DNA of 64,000 nt from an uncultured Roseibium sp. (GTDB lineage: Bacteria > Pseudomonadota > Alphaproteobacteria > Rhizobiales > Stappiaceae), in NCBI RefSeq assembly GCF_963669205.1, contig NZ_OY769915.1, positions 3,818,001-3,882,000 of the forward strand, in the 5' to 3' direction. The notes beneath the pieces were generated by a model, which had not been told where the DNA came from, ran no database searches, and was given only the letters and a program-made list of their open reading frames with translations. The position numbers and the translations under genes were made by a program. Of the stretch, positions 6,868 through 15,160 are shown in pieces; position 1 is the stretch's first letter; every line of letters begins with the position of its first letter.

Positions 6868-9084
6868 ATGGCCGATATCATCTACACCAAGGTCGACGAA
6901 GCGCCCGAGCTGGCAAGCGCCTCGTTCCTGCCCATCATCCGCACCTTCACGAAGGCAGCGGGACTTACCATCGGCACCAGGGACATATCGCTTGCAGGCC
7001 GTATTCTGGCGAGTTTCCCCGAATATCTGACCGACGAACAGAAGCAGTCCGACGACCTCGCCGAACTCGGCCAGATGGTCAAGCAGCCGGATGCCAATGT
7101 CATCAAGCTGCCGAACATTTCCGCTTCCCAGCCGCAGCTCAATGCCGCGATCGCGGAGCTGCAGGCACAGGGCTACAAGCTGCCCGACTATCCGGCAGAG
7201 CCGGCAAACGCGGAAGAAAAGACCGTCAAGGCGAAATACGACGCCATCAAGGGCTCTGCCGTGAACCCGGTTCTGCGCGAGGGCAACTCCGACCGCCGCG
7301 CGCCCAAGGCCGTCAAGGAATACGCCAAGAAAAACCCGCATCGCATGGGCGCGTGGTCCAATTCGTCCAAGACCCACGTGGCAACGATGGGCGACAACGA
7401 CTTCTTCTCCAACGAAAAGTCGGTCACCGTCCCGGCTGTCTCCACGGGCACTGCAAAGATCGAGTTTGATGCAAACGGTGGTGACCTCACCGTTCTGAAA
7501 GCCGACTGGCCGCTGGAAGAAGGCGACGTCATCGACGCGACCTTCATGAGTGTCAACGCGCTGAAAACCTTCCTGGAAAAGGAAATCGGGGATGCCAAGT
7601 CCCAGGGTGTGCTGTTTTCGCTGCACCTGAAAGCCACCATGATGAAGGTCTCCGACCCGATCCTGTTCGGCCACTGCGTCAAGGCGTTCCTGAAGGACGT
7701 CTTTGAAAAGCACGCGGCGACCTTTGCCGAACTCGGCGTCAACCCGGATCTCGGCCTCGGCGACCTGGAAGCCAAGGTCGCGAGCCTTGCCGCCGACAAG
7801 CGCGCGGAAGTGGAAGCCGACATCAAGGCAGCGCTCGAGAGCGGTCCGGACCTTTACATGGTGAACTCCGACAAGGGCATCACCAACCTGCACGTTTCCT
7901 CCGACGTCATCATCGACGCCTCCATGCCGGCCCTGATCCGCGCAGGCGGCAAGGGCTGGGGTCCGGACGGCAAGGAACACGATGCCAAATGCGTCATTCC
8001 GGACAGCTCCTATGCCGGCGTTTATTCCGCCGTCATCGATTTCTGCCGCGAGAACGGCGCGCTTGACCCCGCCAAGATGGGTACCGTGCCAAATGTCGGC
8101 CTGATGGCTCAGAAGGCCGAGGAATACGGTTCTCATCCGCAGACCTTCAAGGCCCCGGCCGCGGGCGTCATGCGCATCGTCGATGAGGCAGGCAACACGC
8201 TGATCTCGCATGAGGTCGAGGAAGGCGATATCTGGCGCGCCTGCCGCACCAAGGACGCCCCGATCCGCGACTGGGTCAAACTCGGCGTCACCCGTTCGCG
8301 TCTTTCCGGAATGCCGGGCGTCTTCTGGCTGAACGAAAAGCGCGCCCACGATGCAGAGCTGATCAAGAAGGTCAACGCCTACCTGCCCGAACACGACACC
8401 TCCGGTCTCGATCTGAAGATCATGGCGCCGACCGAGGCGGCCAAATACACCACCGGGCGGATTGCCCGCGGCGAGGACACGATCGCGATCACCGGTAACG
8501 TTCTGCGCGATTACCTGACCGACCTTTACCCGATCCTGGAAGTCGGCACGTCTGCCAAGATGCTGTCGATCGTTCCGCTGATGAACGGTGGCGGCCTGTT
8601 CGAAACCGGCGCCGGCGGTTCTGCTCCCAAGCACGTCCAGCAGCTTCAGGAAGAGAATTACCTGCGCTGGGATTCGCTTGGCGAATTCTGCGCGCTCGGC
8701 GCATCGCTGGAGCATCTTGCCAACGCCAAGGACAATGCCAAGGCACAGGTCCTGGCCGATGCGCTCGACACGGCCATTGAAGGCCTGCTCGACAACGACA
8801 AGTCCCCGGCGCGGCGCGTCGGCGGCCTCGACAACCGCGGCAGCCACTTCTACATCGCGCTCTACTGGGCAAAGGCCCTGGCCGCCCAGGACAAGGATGC
8901 GGAACTGAAAGCCCACTTCACGCCGATCGCCGAAGCGCTGTCCGCCAACGAAGACAAGATCGTAGGCGAGCTCAACGGCGTTCAGGGCTCCACGGCCGAC
9001 ACGGGCGGCTACTACCACGCGCCGCAGGCCAAGGTCGACGCCGTCATGCGCCCGAGCGCGACGCTGAACGGCATCATCGGCTAA
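6868..9084 (+). CDS. NADP-dependent isocitrate dehydrogenase, monomeric type
   Basis: Oxidatively decarboxylates isocitrate to 2-oxoglutarate with NADP+ in the TCA cycle. The 738-residue length and the start MADIIYTKVDEAPELASASF are characteristic of the monomeric (Azotobacter/Corynebacterium-type) family, unrelated in size and fold details to the usual roughly 400-residue dimeric enzyme. Recognisable segments include RAPKAVKEYAKKNPHRMG and NGGGLFETGAGGSAPKH. ATG 6868 is chosen because the family starts there; an upstream in-frame extension is unlikely. A second, dimeric IDH lies at 15161-16378. A good terminator follows. A long antisense frame across this gene is a composition artefact. Confidence 0.95.
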   Translation: MADIIYTKVDEAPELASASFLPIIRTFTKAAGLTIGTRDISLAGRILASFPEYLTDEQKQSDDLAELGQMVKQPDANVIKLPNISASQPQLNAAIAELQAQGYKLPDYPAEPANAEEKTVKAKYDAIKGSAVNPVLREGNSDRRAPKAVKEYAKKNPHRMGAWSNSSKTHVATMGDNDFFSNEKSVTVPAVSTGTAKIEFDANGGDLTVLKADWPLEEGDVIDATFMSVNALKTFLEKEIGDAKSQGVLFSLHLKATMMKVSDPILFGHCVKAFLKDVFEKHAATFAELGVNPDLGLGDLEAKVASLAADKRAEVEADIKAALESGPDLYMVNSDKGITNLHVSSDVIIDASMPALIRAGGKGWGPDGKEHDAKCVIPDSSYAGVYSAVIDFCRENGALDPAKMGTVPNVGLMAQKAEEYGSHPQTFKAPAAGVMRIVDEAGNTLISHEVEEGDIWRACRTKDAPIRDWVKLGVTRSRLSGMPGVFWLNEKRAHDAELIKKVNAYLPEHDTSGLDLKIMAPTEAAKYTTGRIARGEDTIAITGNVLRDYLTDLYPILEVGTSAKMLSIVPLMNGGGLFETGAGGSAPKHVQQLQEENYLRWDSLGEFCALGASLEHLANAKDNAKAQVLADALDTAIEGLLDNDKSPARRVGGLDNRGSHFYIALYWAKALAAQDKDAELKAHFTPIAEALSANEDKIVGELNGVQGSTADTGGYYHAPQAKVDAVMRPSATLNGIIG

Positions 9085-9110
9085 CCCGCCGGTCACCGCG
9101 CGGATCTTGA

Positions 9111-9139
9111 GGGGCGGATTTTTCCGCCCCTTTGCTTTT
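9111..9139 (+). terminator. Rho-independent terminator of monomeric IDH gene
   Basis: Perfect 8-bp stem GGGGCGGA / TCCGCCCC with a TTTT loop followed by TTTGCTTTT, 27 bases after the stop codon. Confidence 0.85.
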
Positions 9140-9229
9140 GCAGGCTGGCACCGGATAGGAGTGACGTAAGGATCTTCGCTGCACGGCGTCCGGGACGACG
9201 CTTGAAGGCGAAGCGAAGAATCCGCAGCG

Positions 9230-9270
9230 CATCCTTCGAGACGGATCGAGCGATCCTCCTCAGGATGAGG
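9230..9270. repeat. REP-like palindrome c
   Basis: CATCCTTCGAGACGGATCG then GATCCTCCTCAGGATGAGG: same family as the units at 5580 and 5663. Confidence 0.75.
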
Positions 9271-9350
9271 CCGAACGATTGGCGACTGCGTGCTCCGAGT
9301 TTCAGCATATGGCTGAAGCTGCAAACGAACGACGCCACACCTTAACACTT

Positions 9351-9389
9351 CATCCTGAGGAGCCGCGCAAGCGGCGTCTCGAAGGATGG
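9351..9389. repeat. REP-like palindrome d (inverted)
   Basis: CATCCTGAGGAGCCGCGC then GCGGCGTCTCGAAGGATGG, inverse of unit c, 80 bases away. Confidence 0.75.
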
Positions 9390-9483
9390 ACTGCTAGCCT
9401 CGGAAATCGCGGCCTCTGATCACTCGCCAGCCTTCTAATCGAAGCCTATCAACCGAAGGTCTTTGCCTGTTCCAACGTCACCC

Positions 9484-10416
9484 TTACCCCAGCCGCCGCA
9501 TCTGTCCCGGTGTTCGGTTGAACTGGCGCTTGAACGCGCGATTGAATGCGGCCTCGGAGCTGTAGCCGATGTTTTCCGCGATATCGATCAGCGGCAGGTC
9601 CGTGTCGCGCAGGTCCCGGCGTGCCTTTTCCATGCGCCAGTGCGTGACATAGGCCAGCGGCGTCATGCCGACGAGATCGGTGAAGCGTTCCGCAAAGACC
9701 GTACGCGACATGCCCGCCTCCCGCGCCAGTGTCTCAACGGTCCAGGGCTGTTCGGGCGCTGCATGTATCCGGGACATGGAACGGCCCAGCTTCGGACTGA
9801 GCACGGCGGCGAGGCACCCTGCCCTGTCGCCCTCCTGATCGACAAAAGTGCGCACCACCTGGATGAAGATGATCTCGGTGAGCCGATGCACGATGGCATC
9901 GGCGCCCGGCAGGCTCGCGCGCACTTCGCTGGCGACGAAGCGCATGACCGTCTCCAGCCAGTGGGCGTTCAATGTCTCGGTGTTGGGAACGTGAATGACC
10001 GGCGGCAATGCGTCGAGGATCGGGTGGACCGAGCCTTCCTCGAATTCGAAATGCCCGCAAAACAGCTTGCAGCTTTGCTCTTCCTCGGGTCCGCCGTAGT
10101 AGAGCGCCCCCTCGCCCGTATAGCCGGTTTCCTGAAGGACCTGATCGACACTTGTTGCCTCACGCCCGAGGTCGTCGCACAGGACGTGTGCGGCCCCATG
10201 CGGGATCACAACCAGGTCGCCGGTCGCCAGATAGATGGGTGCTTCGTGGCCCTCGACCTTCAGCCAGCAGGCACCCCGCATCGCCATGTGGAACCGGGCG
10301 ACATGGCCGAAGGCCGGAACGGCGACCGCCCAGGGCGGCGAGAAGTTCGTGTGAAAGTAGATCGACCCCCGCAGCTTCAGGGCGTCCAGTATCTGGCTAA
10401 GAGCATCGTTTTTCAT
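9484..10416 (-). CDS. AraC-family regulator with cupin sensor domain
   Basis: A 310-residue regulator. The N-terminal half is an AraC-associated cupin (cupin_6-like: LATGDLVVIPHGAAHVL), and the C-terminal 100 residues form the double helix-turn-helix (WTVETLAREAGMSRTVFAERF and IDIAENIGYSSEAAFNRAFK, ending TPGQMRRLG). ATG 10416 begins MKNDALSQILDALKLRGS, which fits the domain; the longer upstream frame is not conserved-looking. It is divergent from the small membrane protein at 10596 and may control it. The ligand is unknown. Confidence 0.88.
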   Translation of the reverse strand: MKNDALSQILDALKLRGSIYFHTNFSPPWAVAVPAFGHVARFHMAMRGACWLKVEGHEAPIYLATGDLVVIPHGAAHVLCDDLGREATSVDQVLQETGYTGEGALYYGGPEEEQSCKLFCGHFEFEEGSVHPILDALPPVIHVPNTETLNAHWLETVMRFVASEVRASLPGADAIVHRLTEIIFIQVVRTFVDQEGDRAGCLAAVLSPKLGRSMSRIHAAPEQPWTVETLAREAGMSRTVFAERFTDLVGMTPLAYVTHWRMEKARRDLRDTDLPLIDIAENIGYSSEAAFNRAFKRQFNRTPGQMRRLG

Positions 10417-10595
10417 GTCTGGTGATCTCGATTTTCGGCCTGCACCTTTTTGCCGCTTCTGGTGCCACGCCGCAAGTCCGGCGGACGATCGGTCAATTTT
10501 GGGGGACTTTCGTGCATGGAACAATCGGTACGCGCGGATCATCTTGAGGTTCGTGAGGCACACGCCTCCCGCCCGTCTCAACGAAGGAGCCCGAC

Positions 10596-10967
10596 ATGAA
10601 CATCCGCTTTGTCACCAAGACCATCCACGCCTATCTCGATTATCCGGTCGCCATTGGCCTCATCGCGTTGCCGATGCTGCTGGGTCTCGGCCAGTCCAGT
10701 CCGCTCGCCTTCTGGCTTTCCGTCACGACTGGCGTTGCCGCGCTGATCCTGACCATCCTGACCGACCACGAAACCGGCCTCATCCGGGTCGTGCCGTATT
10801 CGTTCCACCTCATCGTTGATTTCGCGGTCGGCATCGTCTTCCTGGCAGCACCGTTCGTGCTTGGCTTCCAAGGGATCGATTTCGCCTATTACATCATCAA
10901 CGCGCTCGCGGTCCTGACGGTCGTCTCCCTGCACAAACCCGAGACCGGCGCACCGCAGGCGGCTTGA
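10596..10967 (+). CDS. Small four-helix membrane protein (SPW-like)
   Basis: A 123-residue protein with four hydrophobic segments (roughly residues 15-32, 38-54, 67-86 and 92-110) and short loops. The pattern resembles SPW-repeat inner-membrane proteins of alphaproteobacteria, but the assignment rests on general pattern only. ATG 10596 is preceded by GAAGGAG. It is divergent from the AraC-type gene and followed by a strong terminator, so it is probably a single-gene unit. No catalytic motif is visible. Confidence 0.75.
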   Translation: MNIRFVTKTIHAYLDYPVAIGLIALPMLLGLGQSSPLAFWLSVTTGVAALILTILTDHETGLIRVVPYSFHLIVDFAVGIVFLAAPFVLGFQGIDFAYYIINALAVLTVVSLHKPETGAPQAA

Positions 10968-11014
10968 AGACGACGCATTCAAGCCGCGCCCGTCCCTGCC
11001 AGACCCGCGATCGG

Positions 11015-11049
11015 AAAGACACCGGCCATTGGCCGGTGTCTTTCGTTTC
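11015..11049 (+). terminator. Rho-independent terminator
   Basis: Perfect stem GACACCGGCC / GGCCGGTGTC with ATT loop, preceded by AAA and followed by TTTCGTTT; ends the small membrane protein gene. Confidence 0.85.
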
Positions 11050-11185
11050 GCACCATTCTCCGGACGATCTGCAAATTCAGGCGATGTTTCGCGCATGGAT
11101 CTCTCGCCCCTCTGAACGCAAGGTGATCACGGCTGACACACGGATCAGCCAGGCAGATCTCAGATCCAGACAAGGAGAAAACAAC

Positions 11186-11671
11186 ATGCCCTTCTCAAAG
11201 ACACTCGTTGCCGCGGCGTTGCTTGGCGTCGCCACCCTCTCCAGCCCGGCTTTTGCCGCGGACGAATACAACACGTCCAACGGCCTGACCGCTGCCGGAG
11301 CCCCACTCGGCATGCACGGTGTCGACCCGGTCGCATTCGTCAATCTCGGCAACCGGATCGACGGCGCAGCCCGTAACACCGCCGTTCACGATGGTGTTGC
11401 CTATTATTTCTCGTCAAAGGAAAGCATGGACAGGTTCACGGCCGATCCGGCGGCCTACCTGCCCCAGAACGGCGGCTTCTGCACGTTCGGTGTCTCCGTC
11501 GGCAAGAAGTTCGACGGTGATCCGCAATACGCCGCCATTGTCGACGACAGGCTCTATCTCTTCCTGAACGAGGAGATTTTCCAGGCGTTCCAGAAGGACG
11601 AAGCCGGGACCATCGCCAAAGCAGAAGAGAACTGGAAGAAGATCCGGTCGACCGCCGCAAAGGATCTCTGA
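11186..11671 (+). CDS. Exported YHS-domain protein
   Basis: A 161-residue protein with a signal peptide (MPFSKTLVAAALLGVATLSS, cleaved near AFAAD). The mature part has a YHS-like fold: GMHGVDPVAFVNLG, then GVAYYFSSKESMDRFTADPAAYLPQNGGFCTFG. YHS domains are found in metal-related proteins and often bind metal, but no function is established for this exported subgroup. A strong AAGGAG site precedes the ATG. It sits between two terminators and is likely monocistronic. Confidence 0.85.
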   Translation: MPFSKTLVAAALLGVATLSSPAFAADEYNTSNGLTAAGAPLGMHGVDPVAFVNLGNRIDGAARNTAVHDGVAYYFSSKESMDRFTADPAAYLPQNGGFCTFGVSVGKKFDGDPQYAAIVDDRLYLFLNEEIFQAFQKDEAGTIAKAEENWKKIRSTAAKDL

Positions 11672-11710
11672 CGGGCGTGTCCGAGACCGGACGCAAGACA
11701 TGAAACAGAC

Positions 11711-11747
11711 ATCAGGCGCATCCCGGGATGCGTCTGATTTTCCTTTC
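11711..11747 (+). terminator. Rho-independent terminator of YHS gene
   Basis: Stem ATCAGGCGCATC / GATGCGTCTGAT (one G-T pair) with a short CCGG loop, followed by TTTTCCTTT. Confidence 0.8.
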
Positions 11748-12044
11748 GGCCGGTCAGACACAACTGACCGCCAGCGCGTTGCAGCTTGGCAACAGGGACC
11801 AGCGAACGCCCCGACAATGCGCGTTGCCGCTTGCATACTGACGCGGCTGCGCTTATCTACCCGCCACCGCATCACGCGGTTCGATGATTTTTGAAAACGG
11901 GACGAAGAGACATGACGATCATGTTGCGTGCGCCCAAGAGGGCGGCAAACCTGCACTGATCCGCGGCTGCGGTGCGGTGGAGGAATCCTGGGGCAAGTGT
12001 GACCTTGCACCCGAGAGATCTCCTGTTTTCAAAAGGGTTCCCAA
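11748..12044 (+). other. Leader region of rtcB-prfH
   Basis: About 300 bases without a convincing gene. The last 140 bases contain several local stems: ACATGA/TCATGT (11910-11924), GCCC-AAGA-GGGC (11932-11943) and CAAG/CTTG (11994-12007). It could be a structured 5' leader, but no known riboswitch or RNA family was recognised and no sigma-54 promoter was seen. Confidence 0.4.
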
Positions 12045-13241
12045 ATGGGCACTTCTCAAACGGAGGGGCCGGCTGCATCTGCGGATGCCGCGCCCGTCCA
12101 CCGCTTTTTCTCAAGGACGACCTGGATCGAAGGTGCTGCCGAAGAGCAGCTCGACCTTGTGTCCAATATGACCGGTGTATCCCACGTCGCGGCTTTTCCG
12201 GACCTGCATCCGGGCAAATACGGCCCCGTCGGCAGTGCGATCCTGGCCGACCGCATTTATCCGCAGCTGATCGGCAACGATATCGGCTGCGGCATGAGCC
12301 TCTTTGCGCTCGATCTGCCGGCCCGCAAGCTGCGGCTCGACAAGGCCGCGCAGAAAGTCCGCGTGCTCGAAGGACCGTGGGACGGAGACGCAGGCGCGCG
12401 TCTTGCCGCTGCCGGCCTCTCGCACGATCTCCATCCCCAGGCGCTTGGCACGATCGGGGGCGGCAACCATTTTTGCGAGTTGCAAGTGGTCAGCGAGGCG
12501 GAAAGCAGCTGTCTTCCAGAGGATCAGGATCTGAAGAAAGGCGACCTCGTGCTGCTGGTCCACTCCGGATCGAGATCGCTGGGCATGTCCGTTTTCGGGT
12601 CTGTGCTGGACGGTTTTTCCGGCCTTGATCCGGCAAGCTCCGAGGGCAAGACCTATCTGGCTGCCCATGGTTACGCAGTGCGTTGGGCCAGTCTCAACAG
12701 GCAGCTGATTGCCGAAAGGGCGGCGGATGCCCTGCGCACCGGTCTTCGCCTGGTCTGCGATGCCCCGCACAACCTGATTGAAGCTCACAAGGACCTGCTC
12801 CTTCACAGGAAAGGGGCTGCCAAAGCCGACGCGCCGCTGGTACCGCTCGCAGGGTCCCGCGATGCCTTGAGCTACCTCCTGGTTCCCCGCAAGAACAGGC
12901 CGGACGCCCTCGCCTCGCTGGCGCACGGCTCGGGCCGCAAATACGATCGGCGGTCAATGGCAGGCCGTGCCGGCAAGACACGCTCGGACCGGGATAACCT
13001 TGTGCGCACATCGTTCGGCGGGCAGGTGATCTGCGAGGACCGCCAGCTCCTCATCGAGGAGGCCCCCGGCGCCTACAAGGACCCGGGACAGGTCCTGGAC
13101 GATCTTCGGTCCGAAGGGCTTGCAGATTGCGTCGCGTCACTCAAACCGCTTCTCACCTTCAAGAAGGCGATCAGCGAGGACTTTCTGTCCGCACGGCAGG
13201 ACAAACGCGACCGCCTGAAAAAGCGGAGGGCCGAACGATGA
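12045..13241 (+). CDS. rtcB: RtcB-type RNA ligase, PrfH-coupled
   Basis: GTP- and Mn-dependent RNA ligase joining 2',3'-cyclic phosphate or 3'-phosphate ends to 5'-OH ends. The 398-residue protein carries the metal-site motif GNDIGCGMS (C82), GTIGGGNHFCEL, HSGSRSLG, and AHGSGRK containing the histidine expected to form the GMP adduct. It belongs to the shorter RtcB branch found next to release-factor-H genes. The stop overlaps the prfH start (ATGA), indicating translational coupling. Studies of this pair support repair of ribosomal RNA cleaved in the decoding centre; that role is inferred here. ATG 12045 has AAAAGGG upstream. Confidence 0.9.
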   Translation: MGTSQTEGPAASADAAPVHRFFSRTTWIEGAAEEQLDLVSNMTGVSHVAAFPDLHPGKYGPVGSAILADRIYPQLIGNDIGCGMSLFALDLPARKLRLDKAAQKVRVLEGPWDGDAGARLAAAGLSHDLHPQALGTIGGGNHFCELQVVSEAESSCLPEDQDLKKGDLVLLVHSGSRSLGMSVFGSVLDGFSGLDPASSEGKTYLAAHGYAVRWASLNRQLIAERAADALRTGLRLVCDAPHNLIEAHKDLLLHRKGAAKADAPLVPLAGSRDALSYLLVPRKNRPDALASLAHGSGRKYDRRSMAGRAGKTRSDRDNLVRTSFGGQVICEDRQLLIEEAPGAYKDPGQVLDDLRSEGLADCVASLKPLLTFKKAISEDFLSARQDKRDRLKKRRAER

Positions 13242-13930
13242 CCGCGTCCCCCAACAAACATCTGCTCGTGACGAGCGGAGACGGACCGCGTGAATGCCGG
13301 CGGGCCGTTGCACATGTGCTGCGCCGGATGAGAACGGAGGCGGAGGCACATGGACTGCGTTTTACTGCAGACGTCTCCGAGCCCGCTCGTGGCGAGGATC
13401 CGTCTTCTGCCCTGGTGACGGTCTCCGGTGCCGGGGCCGATCAGTTCGCGAACGGCTGGTCAGGTACTGTAAAATGGATCTGCAAAAGCCCGTTCCGTCC
13501 GCATCACAAGCGGCGGAACTGGTTCATCGGCGTGTTCGGTGTGGTCTTCTCGGAGTTGCCGGCGTTTGATCTGGATGCCGGATCGCTCAGAACCGAGACG
13601 TTCCGATCCGGCGGCCCCGGTGGCCAGCACCAGAACACGACGGATAGCGGTGTCCGGATCACGCATCTGCCGAGCGGACTTGTCGCCACTTCGACGGACG
13701 AGCGGTCGCAGCACAGGAACAAGCAGGTTGCGCTCGACCGGCTGAAGATGCTTTTCGTACTCAGGCAAGAAGAGGGCCGTGCAGAGGACCGGTCGGAGCA
13801 GAACCGCTTGCACCGCCAGTTGGAACGCGGCAACCCCGTGCGTGTCTTCCAGGGCGACCGGTTCGCGGAGACCACCAATCGCATGGGGAAAGTGGCACGA
13901 GGCTCGCCCGCGCGTGGAAAATCCATGTAG
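13238..13930 (+). CDS. prfH: Peptide chain release factor H-like protein
   Basis: A 230-residue release-factor homologue that keeps the catalytic GGQ loop (GGPGGQHQNTTDSGVRI, GGQ at 128-130) but lacks the codon-recognition domain of RF1/RF2, as in PrfH. It is expected to hydrolyse peptidyl-tRNA on damaged ribosomes, freeing the 16S rRNA break for sealing by the coupled RtcB. ATG 13238 overlaps the rtcB stop by four bases. The C-terminal basic tail (ARGSPARGKSM) fits ribosome binding. The damaging agent is not known from this window. Confidence 0.9.
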   Translation: MTASPNKHLLVTSGDGPRECRRAVAHVLRRMRTEAEAHGLRFTADVSEPARGEDPSSALVTVSGAGADQFANGWSGTVKWICKSPFRPHHKRRNWFIGVFGVVFSELPAFDLDAGSLRTETFRSGGPGGQHQNTTDSGVRITHLPSGLVATSTDERSQHRNKQVALDRLKMLFVLRQEEGRAEDRSEQNRLHRQLERGNPVRVFQGDRFAETTNRMGKVARGSPARGKSM

Positions 13931-14005
13931 CCTCGCCACCGTACCCTAGAGCAATGGGCAATAAGCTTGAGCCGCGACACATCAGCAAATGATCGGGACC
14001 AGCCA

Positions 14006-14740
14006 ATGACGTCAGAGGATCTGCGAAACAGGAAGACGGAAATCGAGGCCATCCTGTTCGACAAGGACGGCACTTTGCTTGATTTCGATGCGGCCTGGGG
14101 ACCGGTCTACCGGCAAGCCGCAAGCATTGCCGCAAGGGGTGTAGCTTCCGACACCGAGCGCTTTCTTCTGGCCTCCGGCCTGGATCCGGCAACAGGCAAA
14201 CCGGCTGCAGGATCACTGCTGGCCGCCGGCAACACGGAGGAAATCGCACAGGCCTGGATCGCAGACGGCGCCCGCTATGCACTTTCGGAATTGACGGCGG
14301 ACCTCGATCGCCTGTTCATCGACAGGATGCACGATGTGGACCCTCTGCCGGGCATTGGCGAAGCTGTCGAGGCGTTGCTGGCGCGCGGTTTCAGGCTTGG
14401 TGTCGCCTCCAGCGACAGCGAGGCGGCAATCCGCGCGTTTCTTGCCGGAACCGGTCTGGCGCCGAAATTCACCTTCGTCACGGGTTACGATACGGGGCAC
14501 GGGCCCAAGCCCGAGCCCGGAATGGTGCACGGGTTTGCCGAAGCGATCGGCCTTCCCCCTTCCGGCATCGCGGTGATCGGAGACAACATGCATGACATCG
14601 ATATGGCCCGCGCGGCCGGTGCGGACCTGACCGTCGGTGTTCTGACGGGCACCAGTCTGCGCAAAGACCTCGAGCCGCATGCGGATGTGGTGCTGGAAAG
14701 CGCGGCTGACCTGCCCGCGTTCCTCTTCGATCCCGGATAG
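14006..14740 (+). CDS. HAD-family phosphatase (phosphoglycolate phosphatase-like)
   Basis: A 244-residue haloacid dehalogenase hydrolase. Motif I is FDKDGTLLDFD with the nucleophilic Asp, motif II is the VASSDS region, and motifs III/IV are KPEPGM and GDNMHDIDMARAAG. The alpha-helical C1 cap between motifs I and II matches phosphoglycolate phosphatase-like enzymes; the substrate cannot be told. ATG 14006 is preferred over a TTG 39 bases upstream. It follows prfH by 75 bases and could be cotranscribed with it. Confidence 0.87.
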   Translation: MTSEDLRNRKTEIEAILFDKDGTLLDFDAAWGPVYRQAASIAARGVASDTERFLLASGLDPATGKPAAGSLLAAGNTEEIAQAWIADGARYALSELTADLDRLFIDRMHDVDPLPGIGEAVEALLARGFRLGVASSDSEAAIRAFLAGTGLAPKFTFVTGYDTGHGPKPEPGMVHGFAEAIGLPPSGIAVIGDNMHDIDMARAAGADLTVGVLTGTSLRKDLEPHADVVLESAADLPAFLFDPG

Positions 14741-14795
14741 ACGGATGCCGAACCCGGGTTTCCCGCGGAAGATGATGTTGCAACACAAACCAAAA

Positions 14796-14805
14796 TTGTA
14801 TACAA
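14796..14805. promoter_or_regulatory. Palindromic candidate operator upstream of icd
   Basis: Perfect palindrome TTGTATACAA, sharing AATTGTATAC with the site before the monomeric IDH gene. It lies upstream of the 266-bp element that separates it from icd, so the native icd control region may have been pushed away from the gene. Confidence 0.4.
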
Positions 14806-14874
14806 GGGCACACAATAAATTTCCGCTACAACAGGTGCCCGTGCACCTCCTTTCCAGATCCCGGTTCCCGACTA

Positions 14875-15140
14875 GGGTCTGTTGAGGTTCAGGATTTGGT
14901 CGTGGTTTGGATGAAAATAGCCTGGTTCAAGGAGCGAGTTCGCAGTAAGGGCAATCCCTTTCAAGAAATTGCGACGCCGAAACGGGCTGTTTTCGCCAAA
15001 TCGCGTCGCGACGCGGCGGATTTCGGTCCCAACAGCGTCGGAAACTCCTTGTGGTGGGCCACACCACGGCAGACTTTCCTCCTCTTCGGGCCCCGAAATC
15101 CGACACGCGCCACGACCGAAACCTGAACCTCAACAGACCC
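14875..15140. repeat. MITE-like element, family C, at the icd 5' end
   Basis: A 266-bp segment with about 30-bp terminal inverted repeats (GGGTCTGTTGAGGTTCAGG at both ends, two mismatches further in) and a TA dinucleotide on each side. The TA flank and GGGTCTGTT-type ends recall IS5/IS427- or IS630-related elements, but there is no transposase. Its right end is 20 bases before the icd start codon, so it is part of the icd leader. Confidence 0.8.
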
Positions 15141-15160
15141 TAAGCGAGGCAGACCCTTCC

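Larger units (their letters stand above)
9140..9483. other. Gene-free stretch with two REP-like units
   Basis: Between the convergent IDH and AraC-type genes. It holds REP-like units at 9230-9270 and 9351-9389 in inverted orientation, and otherwise nothing recognised. Confidence 0.6.

Noticed and set aside
6727..9348. Very long open frame (about 870 codons) on the minus strand
   Set aside because: Fully antisense to the monomeric IDH gene; its translation has no family resemblance and it arises from GC-rich codon use.
11885..12044. Possible tRNA or known riboswitch before rtcB
   Set aside because: No cloverleaf, no GTTCRA T-loop in the right place and no recognised riboswitch core; kept only as a stem-rich leader.
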